DNA of 64,000 nt from Mesorhizobium australicum (lineage in GTDB: Bacteria; Pseudomonadota; Alphaproteobacteria; Rhizobiales; Rhizobiaceae), in contig NZ_FXBL01000004.1 in assembly GCF_900177325.1 (NCBI RefSeq), positions 62,001-126,000 of the forward strand, given 5' to 3'. The notes beneath the pieces are model-generated. The model saw nothing but the letters and a program-made list of their open reading frames with translations. It was not told the DNA's origin and did no database searches. Shown piece after piece: positions 9,664 through 17,608 of the stretch; the first letter of the stretch is position 1; the number at the start of each line of letters is the position of its first letter. A program made the translations under genes and the position numbers.

Positions 9664-10223
9664 GCTTACACCGCCTGTGCGACGGCTATGTGTAAGCAGC
9701 ATGTAAGCACAAGAATGGGCGTTTTTGGATATGGCAGTGTGATTTTGGCGCCCGCCACGCCCTTCTCGGCGAGAACGATCCGCTGTCTGCAGGACACGAC
9801 CACCGACTCCTTCGATCGAGGAAGGCACGATCTGCTCATCGAATCGCAGATGCCTGCAATACCTGGGTTGGCGATTCCAGAGTTCGGAATCATTGCCGGT
9901 CGCTTGGAAGTTGTCCTGTCCGAGGCGACCGACGTTGCCGAAGCCAGCTGGTAGCGATTGTTGCGGGGGGCAACCATCTTCACTTGTCGTATGCGAATGG
10001 CCGGATCATGAAGTCGATCGATGTTGCCGAAGTGACCACGCGACTAAATGCGATTTAAGAGAAGAGCGATCACCTCAGTATTGCTTGTTTACGTGACGGC
10101 CTGAGTGCCTACATTCCTCATTGGTCGATGACAGTTTCGATTCTCTGGCAGCTAGAGTTAGATGACCGTCCTCGTTCTAACCTCTCGACGTTGGCGAGAG
10201 AACGGCGGTTCATGGCGGAACCG
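9664..10223 (+). other. Stretch without a convincing gene
   Basis: About 560 bases between the tRNA terminator and the LysR gene. Short open frames exist on both strands but none has a ribosome-binding site, conserved motif or credible length. TGCTTACA (9663-9670) is followed by inverted copies TGTAAGCA at 9691-9698 and 9702-9709. I see no integrase gene or duplicate of the tRNA end here. Confidence 0.6.
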
Positions 10224-11126
10224 TTATCGTTTCCGCTCTGCCGCCATGTTCTGCGCGGTGGCCACGAGGCGCAACACGGCGCGCTTCGGGTTGGAATCAA
10301 GCCAGACCGCACGGAGTTGGCAGCGACTACGTTCTCCAACAATTGTCCGCCAAACAGCGCCCTCAACGGTTGCCGCCTTGGCTAAGCCCTCACCGGCCAA
10401 TGTAAAGCCCTTGCCCAATCGAACTTTGATCATGACAGTCGCCTGGCTGGCATGGCACTGCTCGACGATCGGGGCATGCGACCCGCCAACAAAATGCTCA
10501 AGGAAGGAGGAATCAAACTGGGGCCCGTCCGGTCCTAAGGGAACGAGCAGCTTTTCTCCAGCGAGTGCCTCCCAAGTGAGAGTGTCCCGAATTGCCAACC
10601 TGTGGTTTGACGGCAGTAGGACGGACAACCCTTCCTCCCAGATGGGTTCACTGCGGCAGGATCGTATATCGGCGCAACTGCACATGAATGAGATGTCCAG
10701 ATGGCGGCGGCGGATTGCCGTGGCTTGATTTGCGCAGGAACCATCGCGGAAAATCACATCAATGTCGGGATGAGTGGCTCCGAATCGGTCGACGAGACGT
10801 AACAGGAATTCTAGTCCTATAGGCACACAAAGGCCGATACGCAGTTTTTCTCCGTCCGTGTTGCGGCGCGCCGTCTGAAGAAGGGCCTCTTCAAGGCTGT
10901 TATAGTGATCCTGGACGCTCTCGATCCAGAGCTGGCCTTCGTTTGTCAGGCGAACGCCATTGTTGTGGCGTTCAAAGAACTGAATCTCGAGAAGTTGCTC
11001 AATTGCGCTGATATGTCGGCTGACAGTCGATTCCTGAACGCCCAATGCCTGCGCGGCCCGTCTCATACTGCCGCAAGCAATGGCGGCGCGAACATATCGG
11101 AGGTGGCGAAGTATTTCGACGTTCAA
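10224..11126 (-). CDS. LysR family transcriptional regulator
   Basis: 300-residue LysR protein. N-terminal winged helix about residues 1-62 (RHLRYVRAAIACGSMRRAAQALGVQESTVSRHI, recognition helix ESTVSRHISAIE), then the periplasmic-binding-like effector domain from about 95 (LRIGLCVPIGLEFLLRLV). It acts as a DNA-binding regulator responding to a small molecule. The gene downstream is absent; the only neighbours upstream are fragments of inositol genes and a transporter gene, so its target may have been lost or lie elsewhere. Moderate codon bias compared with the core genes to the left. Confidence 0.88.
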   Translation of the reverse strand: MNVEILRHLRYVRAAIACGSMRRAAQALGVQESTVSRHISAIEQLLEIQFFERHNNGVRLTNEGQLWIESVQDHYNSLEEALLQTARRNTDGEKLRIGLCVPIGLEFLLRLVDRFGATHPDIDVIFRDGSCANQATAIRRRHLDISFMCSCADIRSCRSEPIWEEGLSVLLPSNHRLAIRDTLTWEALAGEKLLVPLGPDGPQFDSSFLEHFVGGSHAPIVEQCHASQATVMIKVRLGKGFTLAGEGLAKAATVEGAVWRTIVGERSRCQLRAVWLDSNPKRAVLRLVATAQNMAAERKR

Positions 11127-11231
11127 AGCGGCATTCTCCGGGTGCTAACCTGACTACTGCGAGCGGCACCTGGCGATAAAAGGGGCCAGCAATTCAGCGG
11201 CAGCCGGCGCTGGCCACGCCAAACTGCTTTC

Positions 11232-11510
11232 TCAGGCGTCGCGCTGCATGATCCATTCGACCGAGGGGTCAGCCACAAGCCTCCACTTCCGTAGCGGTCC
11301 TGCCATAACGTTCAGGTAGTACATCTCGAATCCATAAGGCGCGCCGCAGGGGTGGTGGCCGCGGGCCCCAAGAGCTACATCACCGTCATGCATCGCCATC
11401 ATCTCGTTTAACTGCAGATCATCGGTGTAGATGCGCTGGATGCCGAAGCCCGAGGCTGGATTCAGGCGATGATAATAGGTCTCTTCCAGGTAGGTGATGC
11501 GCGGATAGTT
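11232..11510 (-). pseudogene. iolB (5-deoxy-glucuronate isomerase) C-terminal fragment
   Basis: Reading the minus strand from 11510 gives 92 codons ending in a TGA at 11232. They match the C-terminal third of IolB: NYPRITYLEETYYHRLNP, GFGIQRIYTDD, GDVALGARGHHPCGAPYG, YYLNVMAGP. No start codon or N-terminal two thirds are present. The fragment is joined directly to an iolD fragment in another frame, so it is the product of a deletion. IolB belongs to myo-inositol degradation. Confidence 0.8.
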
Positions 11511-11655
11511 CCATATGGTAGCCGTCCTTTGCCGCCCGCCAGAGCGTATGCAACGCGCCGGGCATCATTCCGGGAGCACACATGGCGACCGTGTCCGGAC
11601 TGGCTTGGCGCACCGCCCCAATAACTAGTCCATCGGAGGGAAGCGCATTGTCGTC
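11509..11655 (-). pseudogene. iolD (trihydroxycyclohexane-dione hydrolase) internal fragment
   Basis: About 49 codons on the minus strand (DDNALPSDGLVIGAVRQ, PGALHTLWRAAKDGYHME) resemble the thiamine-diphosphate enzyme IolD around its conserved N-ALP-D, LH-LWR and GYHMEYG region. The match stops exactly at GYHME, where the iolB fragment begins. In rhizobia the order iolD-iolE-iolB is usual, so one deletion removed the end of iolD, all of iolE and most of iolB. Confidence 0.7.
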
Positions 11656-11698
11656 GGCCTCCGGCGCAGCGAATACCCGGTCCATCGTTGCAAACCAC

Positions 11699-11776
11699 CT
11701 GTCCCGGGCCGAACACCATGCCCATGCCGCCGATCGACGTCATCAGCATCATCTCGCCCGACATCGACCAATGTGG
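11699..11776 (-). pseudogene. livM-type permease fragment
   Basis: About 26 codons (PHWSMSGEMMLMTSIGGMG, then FGPG) match the conserved late loop of Liv branched-chain amino-acid permeases; compare HMSGEVILMTLIGGMG in the permease at 18609-19583. Nothing else of the permease is present. It lies upstream of the iolD fragment on the same strand. Confidence 0.6.
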
Positions 11777-11842
11777 CTGCCTCTTGGCGTTCGACGCGTC
11801 GAGAAAATGCATGCTCAGCTCACTCCTGGCGTGCCCTACAAA

Positions 11843-11860
11843 GTCTTCATATGCAAGTTA
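11843..11860 (+). promoter_or_regulatory. 18-bp box, copy 4 (GTCTTCATATGCAAGTTA)
   Basis: 14 of 18 positions equal to the box before the Mo-hydroxylase operon. Located between the 5' side of the decayed inositol/transporter fragments and the 3' end of the CoxG-like gene. It may have controlled the lost genes. Proposed operator; inference only. Confidence 0.45.
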
Positions 11861-11920
11861 GTGTTGCGGCAGAGTGAACAGCTGACGACTCGCAAAGGTC
11901 ATCGGTTTCGGGTCCGGGCG

Positions 11921-12733
11921 TCATTTGCGAGCGGCGAAGAGATATCCGATAGCCGCGGCCATGATGAGTTGCACCGCACTCGCGAATTCCGGCGATACAT
12001 ACAGATGCTCGTCCGCGCCAATCCTTTCAGGGGCGGAAGAAAGGCCCGGCAGGAACCCGCCATATTGCAACCAAACGAGCACGATCGCACCGCCCAGTGC
12101 GCCGGCCGCTGCAAGTTTCAGGAACGACAACGCGCCTGATCCGGTGTCAGTCGCCGGCGTGGAGGCATATGCAGTCTGGCTCGTGGAATCGTGGCGTGGT
12201 CGGGTGCTACCTGCCTGTGCCGTCGAATCCGGACGCTGGATCACGAGGCGGTCGTCCGCGATGCCGACTGAAGTCGAAGCGCTTTCACCCTGTCGTGACA
12301 GAATTTCCTGTCCGAACTTTTCGAAAAAGGCGGCGGACATCTTCTTCGCCGTCGCGTCGATCAGGCGCCCCCCCAGTTGTGACAACTTGCCGCCGATCTG
12401 GGCGTCAACTTCGTAGCGGAGCAACGTACCATCATCGACGGAATCGAGTCGCACGACCGCGGTCCCCTTGGCAAAACCCGCAACTCCGCCCTGACCTTCG
12501 CCACTGATTGTGTAGCCATTCGGAGGATCGAGATCCGAAAGCGTCACGGCGCCCTGGAATCGCGCGCTCACCGGGCCGACCTTGATCACCGCTACCGCCG
12601 TCATCTGGGTATCTGATGACTTCGTCAGTTCTTGGCATCCCGGTATGCACACCTTCAAGATTTCGGGGTCATTCAGGGCGTTCCAGACTGTTTCCCGGTC
12701 GGCGGGAATGAGTTGCTGTCCTTGCATGTCCAT
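11921..12733 (-). CDS. CoxG-like SRPBCC protein with C-terminal membrane segments
   Basis: 270 residues. Residues 1-145 match the CoxG/SRPBCC fold (MDMQGQQLIPADRETVWNAL, LKVCIPGCQELTKSS, GGRLIDATAKKMSAAFF). After a low-complexity linker come two hydrophobic stretches (about 205-228 and 250-268). CoxG recruits CO-dehydrogenase-type enzymes to the membrane, so this probably anchors or matures the divergently encoded Mo hydroxylase. Start ATG is preceded by AGGAGAG. A shared control region with the 18-bp box separates it from the FAD subunit gene. Confidence 0.8.
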   Translation of the reverse strand: MDMQGQQLIPADRETVWNALNDPEILKVCIPGCQELTKSSDTQMTAVAVIKVGPVSARFQGAVTLSDLDPPNGYTISGEGQGGVAGFAKGTAVVRLDSVDDGTLLRYEVDAQIGGKLSQLGGRLIDATAKKMSAAFFEKFGQEILSRQGESASTSVGIADDRLVIQRPDSTAQAGSTRPRHDSTSQTAYASTPATDTGSGALSFLKLAAAGALGGAIVLVWLQYGGFLPGLSSAPERIGADEHLYVSPEFASAVQLIMAAAIGYLFAARK

Positions 12734-12825
12734 TTGCAGTCTCTCCTGCCGCGCGGGGACGGCAGCGCCGTCCGGTCCGCGGCCCCCTGTTTCGATGGTC
12801 CGGGTCCTTGACATCAAAATAAATA

Positions 12826-12843
12826 GTCTAATAATGCAAGTTA
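12826..12843 (+). promoter_or_regulatory. 18-bp box, copy 1 (GTCTAATAATGCAAGTTA), with promoter
   Basis: Lies in the divergent region between the CoxG-like gene and the Mo-hydroxylase operon. A TTGACA at 12808-12813 is 17 bases before ATAATG (12831-12836), so the box would cover the -10 and start site of the rightward promoter, as expected for a repressor site. Identical over all 18 bases to the box at 22086. Confidence 0.6.
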
Positions 12844-12991
12844 TCAATGGGCGCAACCGTGTGTTTGCGATGGGAGGCGACGGCGACCGAGGACATGTAT
12901 CGGCGCGGTCGGAGAGCCATCGCAAGCATGAAATGGTCGCCGGCCCGGACGATCCGGGTCTGAACGAGTTGCCGGGAACTGCCGTGACAGC

Positions 12992-13876
12992 ATGAAACCT
13001 GCACCCTTCAAATATCTGCGTGCGCGCACGGTCGACGAGGTTACCGAAGCGCTTTCGGCCGCCAGCGGGGAAGGCAAGATCATCGCCGGCGGTCAGAGCC
13101 TGATGCCGATGATCAATTTCCGGCTTGTGAAGCCGGCCGTGCTCATCGACATCAATAACGTTCCCGGCCTCGCTTCGATCGGACTGGAAGGTGACCGATT
13201 GCGCTTGGGCGCGACGGTCCGGCACCGGATGACGGCGACCGATCCTCTTGTCCGCGACCGGGTGCCCATCGTGCATGAGGCCATGCATCATGTCGCCCAT
13301 CTGACGGTTCGCAATCGCGGCACGTTCTGCGGCAGCGTCTGCCATGCCGATCCAGCTGCGGAAATGCCGTTGATGACGCTGCTCCTCGATGGAAAGATCG
13401 AGGCAGCTTCCGTTCGTGGTAGCCGGACGATCGCCGCGGCCGACTTCTTTGCCGGTGCCCTCGTGAACACCCTCGAGCCGGACGAGTTCGTGACGTCGAT
13501 CTTGATCGACACCCTCTCTCCCGACACGGGGTGGGCTTTCAAGGAGTTTGCTAAGCGGCATGGCGACTTCGCGCTGGCCTGTGTCGCGACCACGTTGCGG
13601 CTCCGGGACGGTGTGGCCGCGGACGTCCGTTTCGGCATGATGGGGGTTGGAGAAACACCGCTTCGCCTGGGTGGGGTAGAGGCACTCGTGGAAGGCAGGC
13701 AGGTTTCGGCCGAACTGCTGGATGAGGTGGCAAGCCTGCTCGCCGATACGCTGGAGCCGAATACGGATCTTCATGCGTCGGCGGATTATCGGCGGCGTCT
13801 TGCCGGCAAGCTGGCGCGCCGCGCCCTTTCCGATGCCTGGCGCAGGGCATCCGCTTCCGGGGACGCGCAGCAATGA
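12992..13876 (+). CDS. Mo hydroxylase FAD-binding (medium, CoxM-type) subunit
   Basis: 294 residues, full-length FAD-binding subunit of the xanthine dehydrogenase family. FAD motifs IIAGGQSLMPMINFRL (about residues 30-45) and TVRNRGTFCGSVCHADPAAEMP (about 105-126) are present. It passes electrons from the Fe-S subunit to the acceptor. First gene of a four-gene operon in which every junction is an ATGA overlap (13873, 14349, 15107), so all four products are probably made in fixed proportion. Confidence 0.88.
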   Translation: MKPAPFKYLRARTVDEVTEALSAASGEGKIIAGGQSLMPMINFRLVKPAVLIDINNVPGLASIGLEGDRLRLGATVRHRMTATDPLVRDRVPIVHEAMHHVAHLTVRNRGTFCGSVCHADPAAEMPLMTLLLDGKIEAASVRGSRTIAAADFFAGALVNTLEPDEFVTSILIDTLSPDTGWAFKEFAKRHGDFALACVATTLRLRDGVAADVRFGMMGVGETPLRLGGVEALVEGRQVSAELLDEVASLLADTLEPNTDLHASADYRRRLAGKLARRALSDAWRRASASGDAQQ

Positions 13877-14352
13877 CCGAGATCGAAATCACCCTCTCCG
13901 TCAATGGCCTGACCTACACGCGCAGGGTCGAGCCTCGTATGCTGCTCAGCGACTTCCTGCGGCACGAACTGGGACTGACCGGAACCCATGTCGGATGCGA
14001 GCACGGCGTCTGCGGGGCGTGTACAGTTCTCCTCGATGGAAGGAGCGCACGGTCCTGCCTCACTTTGGCGGCCCAGGCCGAAGGCGTCCAGATCGATACG
14101 ATCGAGGGGCAGGGCACGCCCGAACAACTCGGCAGAATCCAACAGGCGTTCCAGAACCATCACGGGTTGCAGTGCGGTTTCTGCACGCCCGGCATGATCA
14201 TGACCATAGCGGACATGCTGAAGCATCACCCGCTCGAGACGGACGAGCAGATCCGCGAGGCGCTGTCGGGCAATATCTGCCGCTGCACCGGCTATCAGCA
14301 CATCGTCAATGCCGTCCGCGAACTTGCCAGGGAAAGAGGACCGTTGAAATGA
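13873..14352 (+). CDS. Mo hydroxylase 2x[2Fe-2S] (small, CoxS-type) subunit
   Basis: 159 residues with both clusters of the family. The plant-type cluster is at CEHGVCGACTVLLDG with the fourth cysteine in SCLTLA; the helical-domain cluster is in CGFCTPGM and NICRCTGYQHIV. Carries electrons from the Mo centre to FAD. ATG overlaps the FAD-subunit stop by four bases, and its own stop overlaps the hydrolase start. Confidence 0.92.
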   Translation: MTEIEITLSVNGLTYTRRVEPRMLLSDFLRHELGLTGTHVGCEHGVCGACTVLLDGRSARSCLTLAAQAEGVQIDTIEGQGTPEQLGRIQQAFQNHHGLQCGFCTPGMIMTIADMLKHHPLETDEQIREALSGNICRCTGYQHIVNAVRELARERGPLK

Positions 14353-15110
14353 AGATGCATCTACTTGCGGGAGGACGCCTGCGCATGCGGCGGTCGATCT
14401 ATGTACCCGGTGCCGCGCGCGAAGAGACGATCGAGCTGCCGGTCCACGCGTCGTTGATCCGGCATCCGAAGGGCAACGTGCTGTTCGACAGCGGATGCAG
14501 CCCCGAGGCGGCGAGCGATGCGGAAGGGCGATGGGGTGGGCTCGCAAAGGTGATGACGCCGATCTTCAGACCCGAGCAAACCGTCTTGAGTGAACTGGAA
14601 AATCTCCGCCTGTCACCCGACGACATCGACGTCGTGGTATGTTCGCATCTCCATCCTGATCATTGCGGATGCAACGAGCATTTTCGTCGTGCGACGATCT
14701 ATTGCCACGCCGCCGAGGTAGCGGCGGCGAAGGCGGAGGGCGGAGAACAGCAGGGCTATCTTCCCCGCGAATGGAACCAGCCCCAGGGCTTCGAGCAGTT
14801 CAACAGTGAGCATGACCTGTTCGGAGACGAAAAGATCGTGCTGGTGCCGATGCCGGGCCACACGCCCGGCCTGACGGTTGCCAGAATCGCTCTCGATCGC
14901 GACGGGGTCTTCGTTCTTGCCTCCGACGCCGCGCCATTGCAGGCCAACATCGACAGCGGGGCGCCGCCGAAAAACACATGGAACATGGATCTGGCGGCCG
15001 ACGCGCTTGCGCGGCTCAGGCGCTTCCGCGACCAAGGGGAAACCGTCATCTCCGCTCATGACGAGGAGCAGTGGCAGCGACTGCGCAAGGGCGCAGCTTT
15101 CTACGAATGA
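14349..15110 (+). CDS. Metallo-beta-lactamase-fold hydrolase (lactonase-like) inside the Mo hydroxylase operon
   Basis: 253-residue MBL-fold protein with the dinuclear zinc motif HLHPDHCG near residue 99, an early LIRHPKGNVLFDSG and a later MPGHTPG. It resembles the N-acyl-homoserine-lactonase branch, which opens lactone rings, but a different ester or thioester is possible. It is unusual that the gene sits between the small and large hydroxylase subunits, overlapping both by 4 bases. This suggests it works on the substrate or product of the hydroxylase, for instance opening a lactone. No signal peptide. Confidence 0.8.
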   Translation: MKMHLLAGGRLRMRRSIYVPGAAREETIELPVHASLIRHPKGNVLFDSGCSPEAASDAEGRWGGLAKVMTPIFRPEQTVLSELENLRLSPDDIDVVVCSHLHPDHCGCNEHFRRATIYCHAAEVAAAKAEGGEQQGYLPREWNQPQGFEQFNSEHDLFGDEKIVLVPMPGHTPGLTVARIALDRDGVFVLASDAAPLQANIDSGAPPKNTWNMDLAADALARLRRFRDQGETVISAHDEEQWQRLRKGAAFYE

Positions 15111-17482
15111 GCAGGGCTGATTTCTCGGTCGAGCTGCGTCCGAAGCTCGTTGGCAAACGCATCAAGCGGACGGAGGACCCGCGCCTTCTTGCCGGGGTGG
15201 GGCGCTACGTCGACGACATGAACCCGCAGGGAACCGTCCATGTCGCGGTGCGTCGGTCGGACCAACCCCATGCCCGGATCGTCGGCGTGGATGTCGGCGA
15301 CGCCCTGTCGGTTCCCGGCGTGGTGGCCATCTACGAGGCAGCGGACATCGAAGGCGAGGTGAACCCCGCGATCCCGAGCTCGCGAATGCCGGGATATTAC
15401 GCGACCCCGATCTGGCCGTTGGCCCGAGGGAAAGTCCGCTATGTCGGCGAGCCGGTCGTCGCCGTCGTTGCAGAAAGCCGGTATGCGGCGGAGGACGCGC
15501 TCGAACATATCTCAATCCAGTACGACCCACTGCCATTTGCAATCCGTCAGGTCGATGCGGTCGAAGACGATGCCCCTCTTCTCCACGAAGAGGCGGGAAC
15601 GAATGTCATCATCAAACGCGAGTTCAAGCGTGGCGATGTCGACAGCGTGATCGCCTCTGCTCCGGTCACCGTCAAGGGTCGGTTCCGGATGACACGCAAG
15701 ACCGCCGTTGCGATGGAGAACCGGACCTACCTCGCGGAGTGGGATGCCCGAAGGCAATCGCTGACGCTTCACACGTCGTCCGGCAGTCCCGGAATCATCC
15801 GCGACGTTCTGTCCGACTGCCTCGACCTGCCGGCGACGAGATTGCGCGTCGTCGCCCCGGATGTCGGCGGAAGCTTCGGGGCGAAGGGGTCGCTCTATAA
15901 TGAAGAGATGCTCGTCTGCATTCTGGCCCGCAAGCTGGGGCGTCCGGTCAAGTTCACCAGCGACAGGCTGGAGGATCTTTCCGCCACCAGCCAGGCTTGG
16001 GATGAGCTGATCGACGCCGAGCTGGCCGTCGACACTGACGGAACGATGCTGGGGCTTCGTGCCGACGTCATTGGTGATATCGGCGCCTTCGCCATCTATC
16101 CGTGGACGGCTGCGCTCGAACCCGTGCAGGTGGTCAGCTTTCTGCCCGGTCCCTACAGGATGGAGCACTATCGTGGACGCATCCGCGGCGTCCTTACGCC
16201 GAAGCCGCCGACCGGCCCGTATCGCGGCGTCGGACGGCCTTCCTCGACCTTCGCGATGGAGCGTCTCGTCGACATGGCTGCGCGCAAGCTCGGCATGGAT
16301 CCGGTAGAGTTTCGGCGCCGCAATCTCGTCAGGGACGAGGAGTTCCCCTATCGCACCGCTTCCGGCATCATCTGGGACAAGTCCGCTTTCCAGGATTGCC
16401 TGAAAGGGGCGTGCGATCACGCGGACTATCCCGCTCTCACGCAGGAGAGAACGGCGGCGCGTGCCGCCGGACGATGGGTTGGCATCGGCCTTGCGAGCTA
16501 CGCCGAACTCACAGGCATCGGCTCGCGCATATCCGTCGCTCCGGGCATGCCCATCAATACGGGAACGGAAACATCGCGGATCGAGATCGATTCGACCGGC
16601 TCCGTGACCGCCGCATTCGGCGTCGCCTCGCACGGGCAAGGCCTGGAAACCACCCTGGCGCAGATCATCGTCGACGAGATGGGCTGCAAGCTGGAGGACA
16701 TTCTGGTTCAGCATGGCGACAGCGCGCTCGTCCCCATGTCGACCGGCACCTATGCCAGTCGCTCCGCCGTTCTGGGTGGAGGGGCGGCCATTCTCGCTGC
16801 GAGGGCGGTGAAAGCGAAGGTGCTGCGCGCAGCCGCCTATCTGATGGAGCAGGATGTCGCCGATCTCGACATGCATGAGGGGGTCATTTCAAGCCGCACT
16901 TCCAATCTCACCCTGACGTTGAAAGAGGTGGCCACGGCAGTCTACAAGCAGATGGGACGTATCCCGCTGGAGCAGCGGGACGATCTTGTGGCCTCCGAGA
17001 CTTATGATCCCTTTCTCGGTACGGCATGCTCGTCGACGCATCTGGCGATGGTCGAAGTGGACCCGGATACCTATGGTGTCAGGATTCTCCGCTACGTCGT
17101 TGCCGAGGACTGCGGGAAGATCATCAACCCCATGATCGTCGATGGACAGGTCCACGGAGCGGTCGCGCAGGGTATTGGAGCGGCGCTGCTGGAAGAGATC
17201 GTCCATGACGATCAGGGACAGGCGGTCACCGCAAGCCTCGCGGACTATCTGGTGCCGGTCGCGACCAATGTGCCCGATATCGGCATCGTCCATGTCGAAG
17301 CGGACCTGCCGGCCAATGTCGGCGGCTTCCGGGGGATGGGGGAGGGCGGCACGATTGGCGCGCCGGCCGCGGTTGCGAATGCCGTGGCCGACGCGCTCGC
17401 GCATCTCGGTGTTTCCGTCGAAACGCTGCCCATAACGCCGGAGCGGATCTTCAGGTTGCTGGAAAGGCGGTCCGATAGCTGA
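15107..17482 (+). CDS. Mo hydroxylase large (molybdopterin-binding) subunit, xanthine dehydrogenase / CoxL family
   Basis: 791 residues, whole family length. Begins with KRTEDPRLLAGVGRYVDD; the Mo-cofactor regions GGSFGAKG, PYRGVGR (371-377) and the late GMGEGGT with the expected base-catalyst Glu at about 746 are present. The loop is PYRGVGR and not the AYRCSFR of form I CO dehydrogenase, so it is unlikely to oxidise CO. It probably hydroxylates an aldehyde or N-heterocycle; the substrate is unknown. Matures with an XdhC-type factor; a candidate is at 45243. Confidence 0.88.
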   Translation: MSRADFSVELRPKLVGKRIKRTEDPRLLAGVGRYVDDMNPQGTVHVAVRRSDQPHARIVGVDVGDALSVPGVVAIYEAADIEGEVNPAIPSSRMPGYYATPIWPLARGKVRYVGEPVVAVVAESRYAAEDALEHISIQYDPLPFAIRQVDAVEDDAPLLHEEAGTNVIIKREFKRGDVDSVIASAPVTVKGRFRMTRKTAVAMENRTYLAEWDARRQSLTLHTSSGSPGIIRDVLSDCLDLPATRLRVVAPDVGGSFGAKGSLYNEEMLVCILARKLGRPVKFTSDRLEDLSATSQAWDELIDAELAVDTDGTMLGLRADVIGDIGAFAIYPWTAALEPVQVVSFLPGPYRMEHYRGRIRGVLTPKPPTGPYRGVGRPSSTFAMERLVDMAARKLGMDPVEFRRRNLVRDEEFPYRTASGIIWDKSAFQDCLKGACDHADYPALTQERTAARAAGRWVGIGLASYAELTGIGSRISVAPGMPINTGTETSRIEIDSTGSVTAAFGVASHGQGLETTLAQIIVDEMGCKLEDILVQHGDSALVPMSTGTYASRSAVLGGGAAILAARAVKAKVLRAAAYLMEQDVADLDMHEGVISSRTSNLTLTLKEVATAVYKQMGRIPLEQRDDLVASETYDPFLGTACSSTHLAMVEVDPDTYGVRILRYVVAEDCGKIINPMIVDGQVHGAVAQGIGAALLEEIVHDDQGQAVTASLADYLVPVATNVPDIGIVHVEADLPANVGGFRGMGEGGTIGAPAAVANAVADALAHLGVSVETLPITPERIFRLLERRSDS

Positions 17483-17561
17483 ACGGCGTATACCCGTTGC
17501 CAAATCGATCATCAGACATTTCGTGCTGTTCGACATGGACACGAAGTGTGCGACGGTCGTA

Positions 17562-17583
17562 TTCGGTTTTTCGAAAAGCCGAA
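17562..17583 (+). promoter_or_regulatory. 22-bp near-perfect palindrome before hxlR1
   Basis: TTCGGTTTTTCGAAAAGCCG and two more bases, centred on TTTCGAAA, with a single G-T mismatch in the dyad. It lies 79 bases after the large-subunit stop and 26 bases before the HxlR gene. It could be an operator or a weak terminator of the hydroxylase operon; no T-tract follows. Confidence 0.4.
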
Positions 17584-17590
17584 ACCTGCC

Positions 17591-17608
17591 TAACATGCGT
17601 CCTTAGAC
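17591..17608 (-). promoter_or_regulatory. 18-bp box, copy 5 (GTCTAAGGACGCATGTTA)
   Basis: 14 of 18 positions match the box at 12826, in inverse orientation, touching the ATG of the tandem HxlR gene. Position suggests autoregulation by blocking transcription or initiation. Weakest of the five copies with copy 4. Confidence 0.4.

Noticed and set aside
9720..9790. Minus-strand RIVLAEKGV, resembling the N terminus of a glutathione S-transferase
   Set aside because: Only nine residues, no start codon in context and no continuation of the fold; likely chance.
9664..11830. Integrase, transposase or insertion sequence explaining the scar
   Set aside because: I found no DDE or tyrosine recombinase motif and no terminal inverted repeats here.
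15107..17482. Calling the large subunit CoxL, carbon monoxide dehydrogenase
   Set aside because: The loop reads PYRGVGR; the AYRCSFR motif with catalytic Cys of form I CO dehydrogenase is absent.
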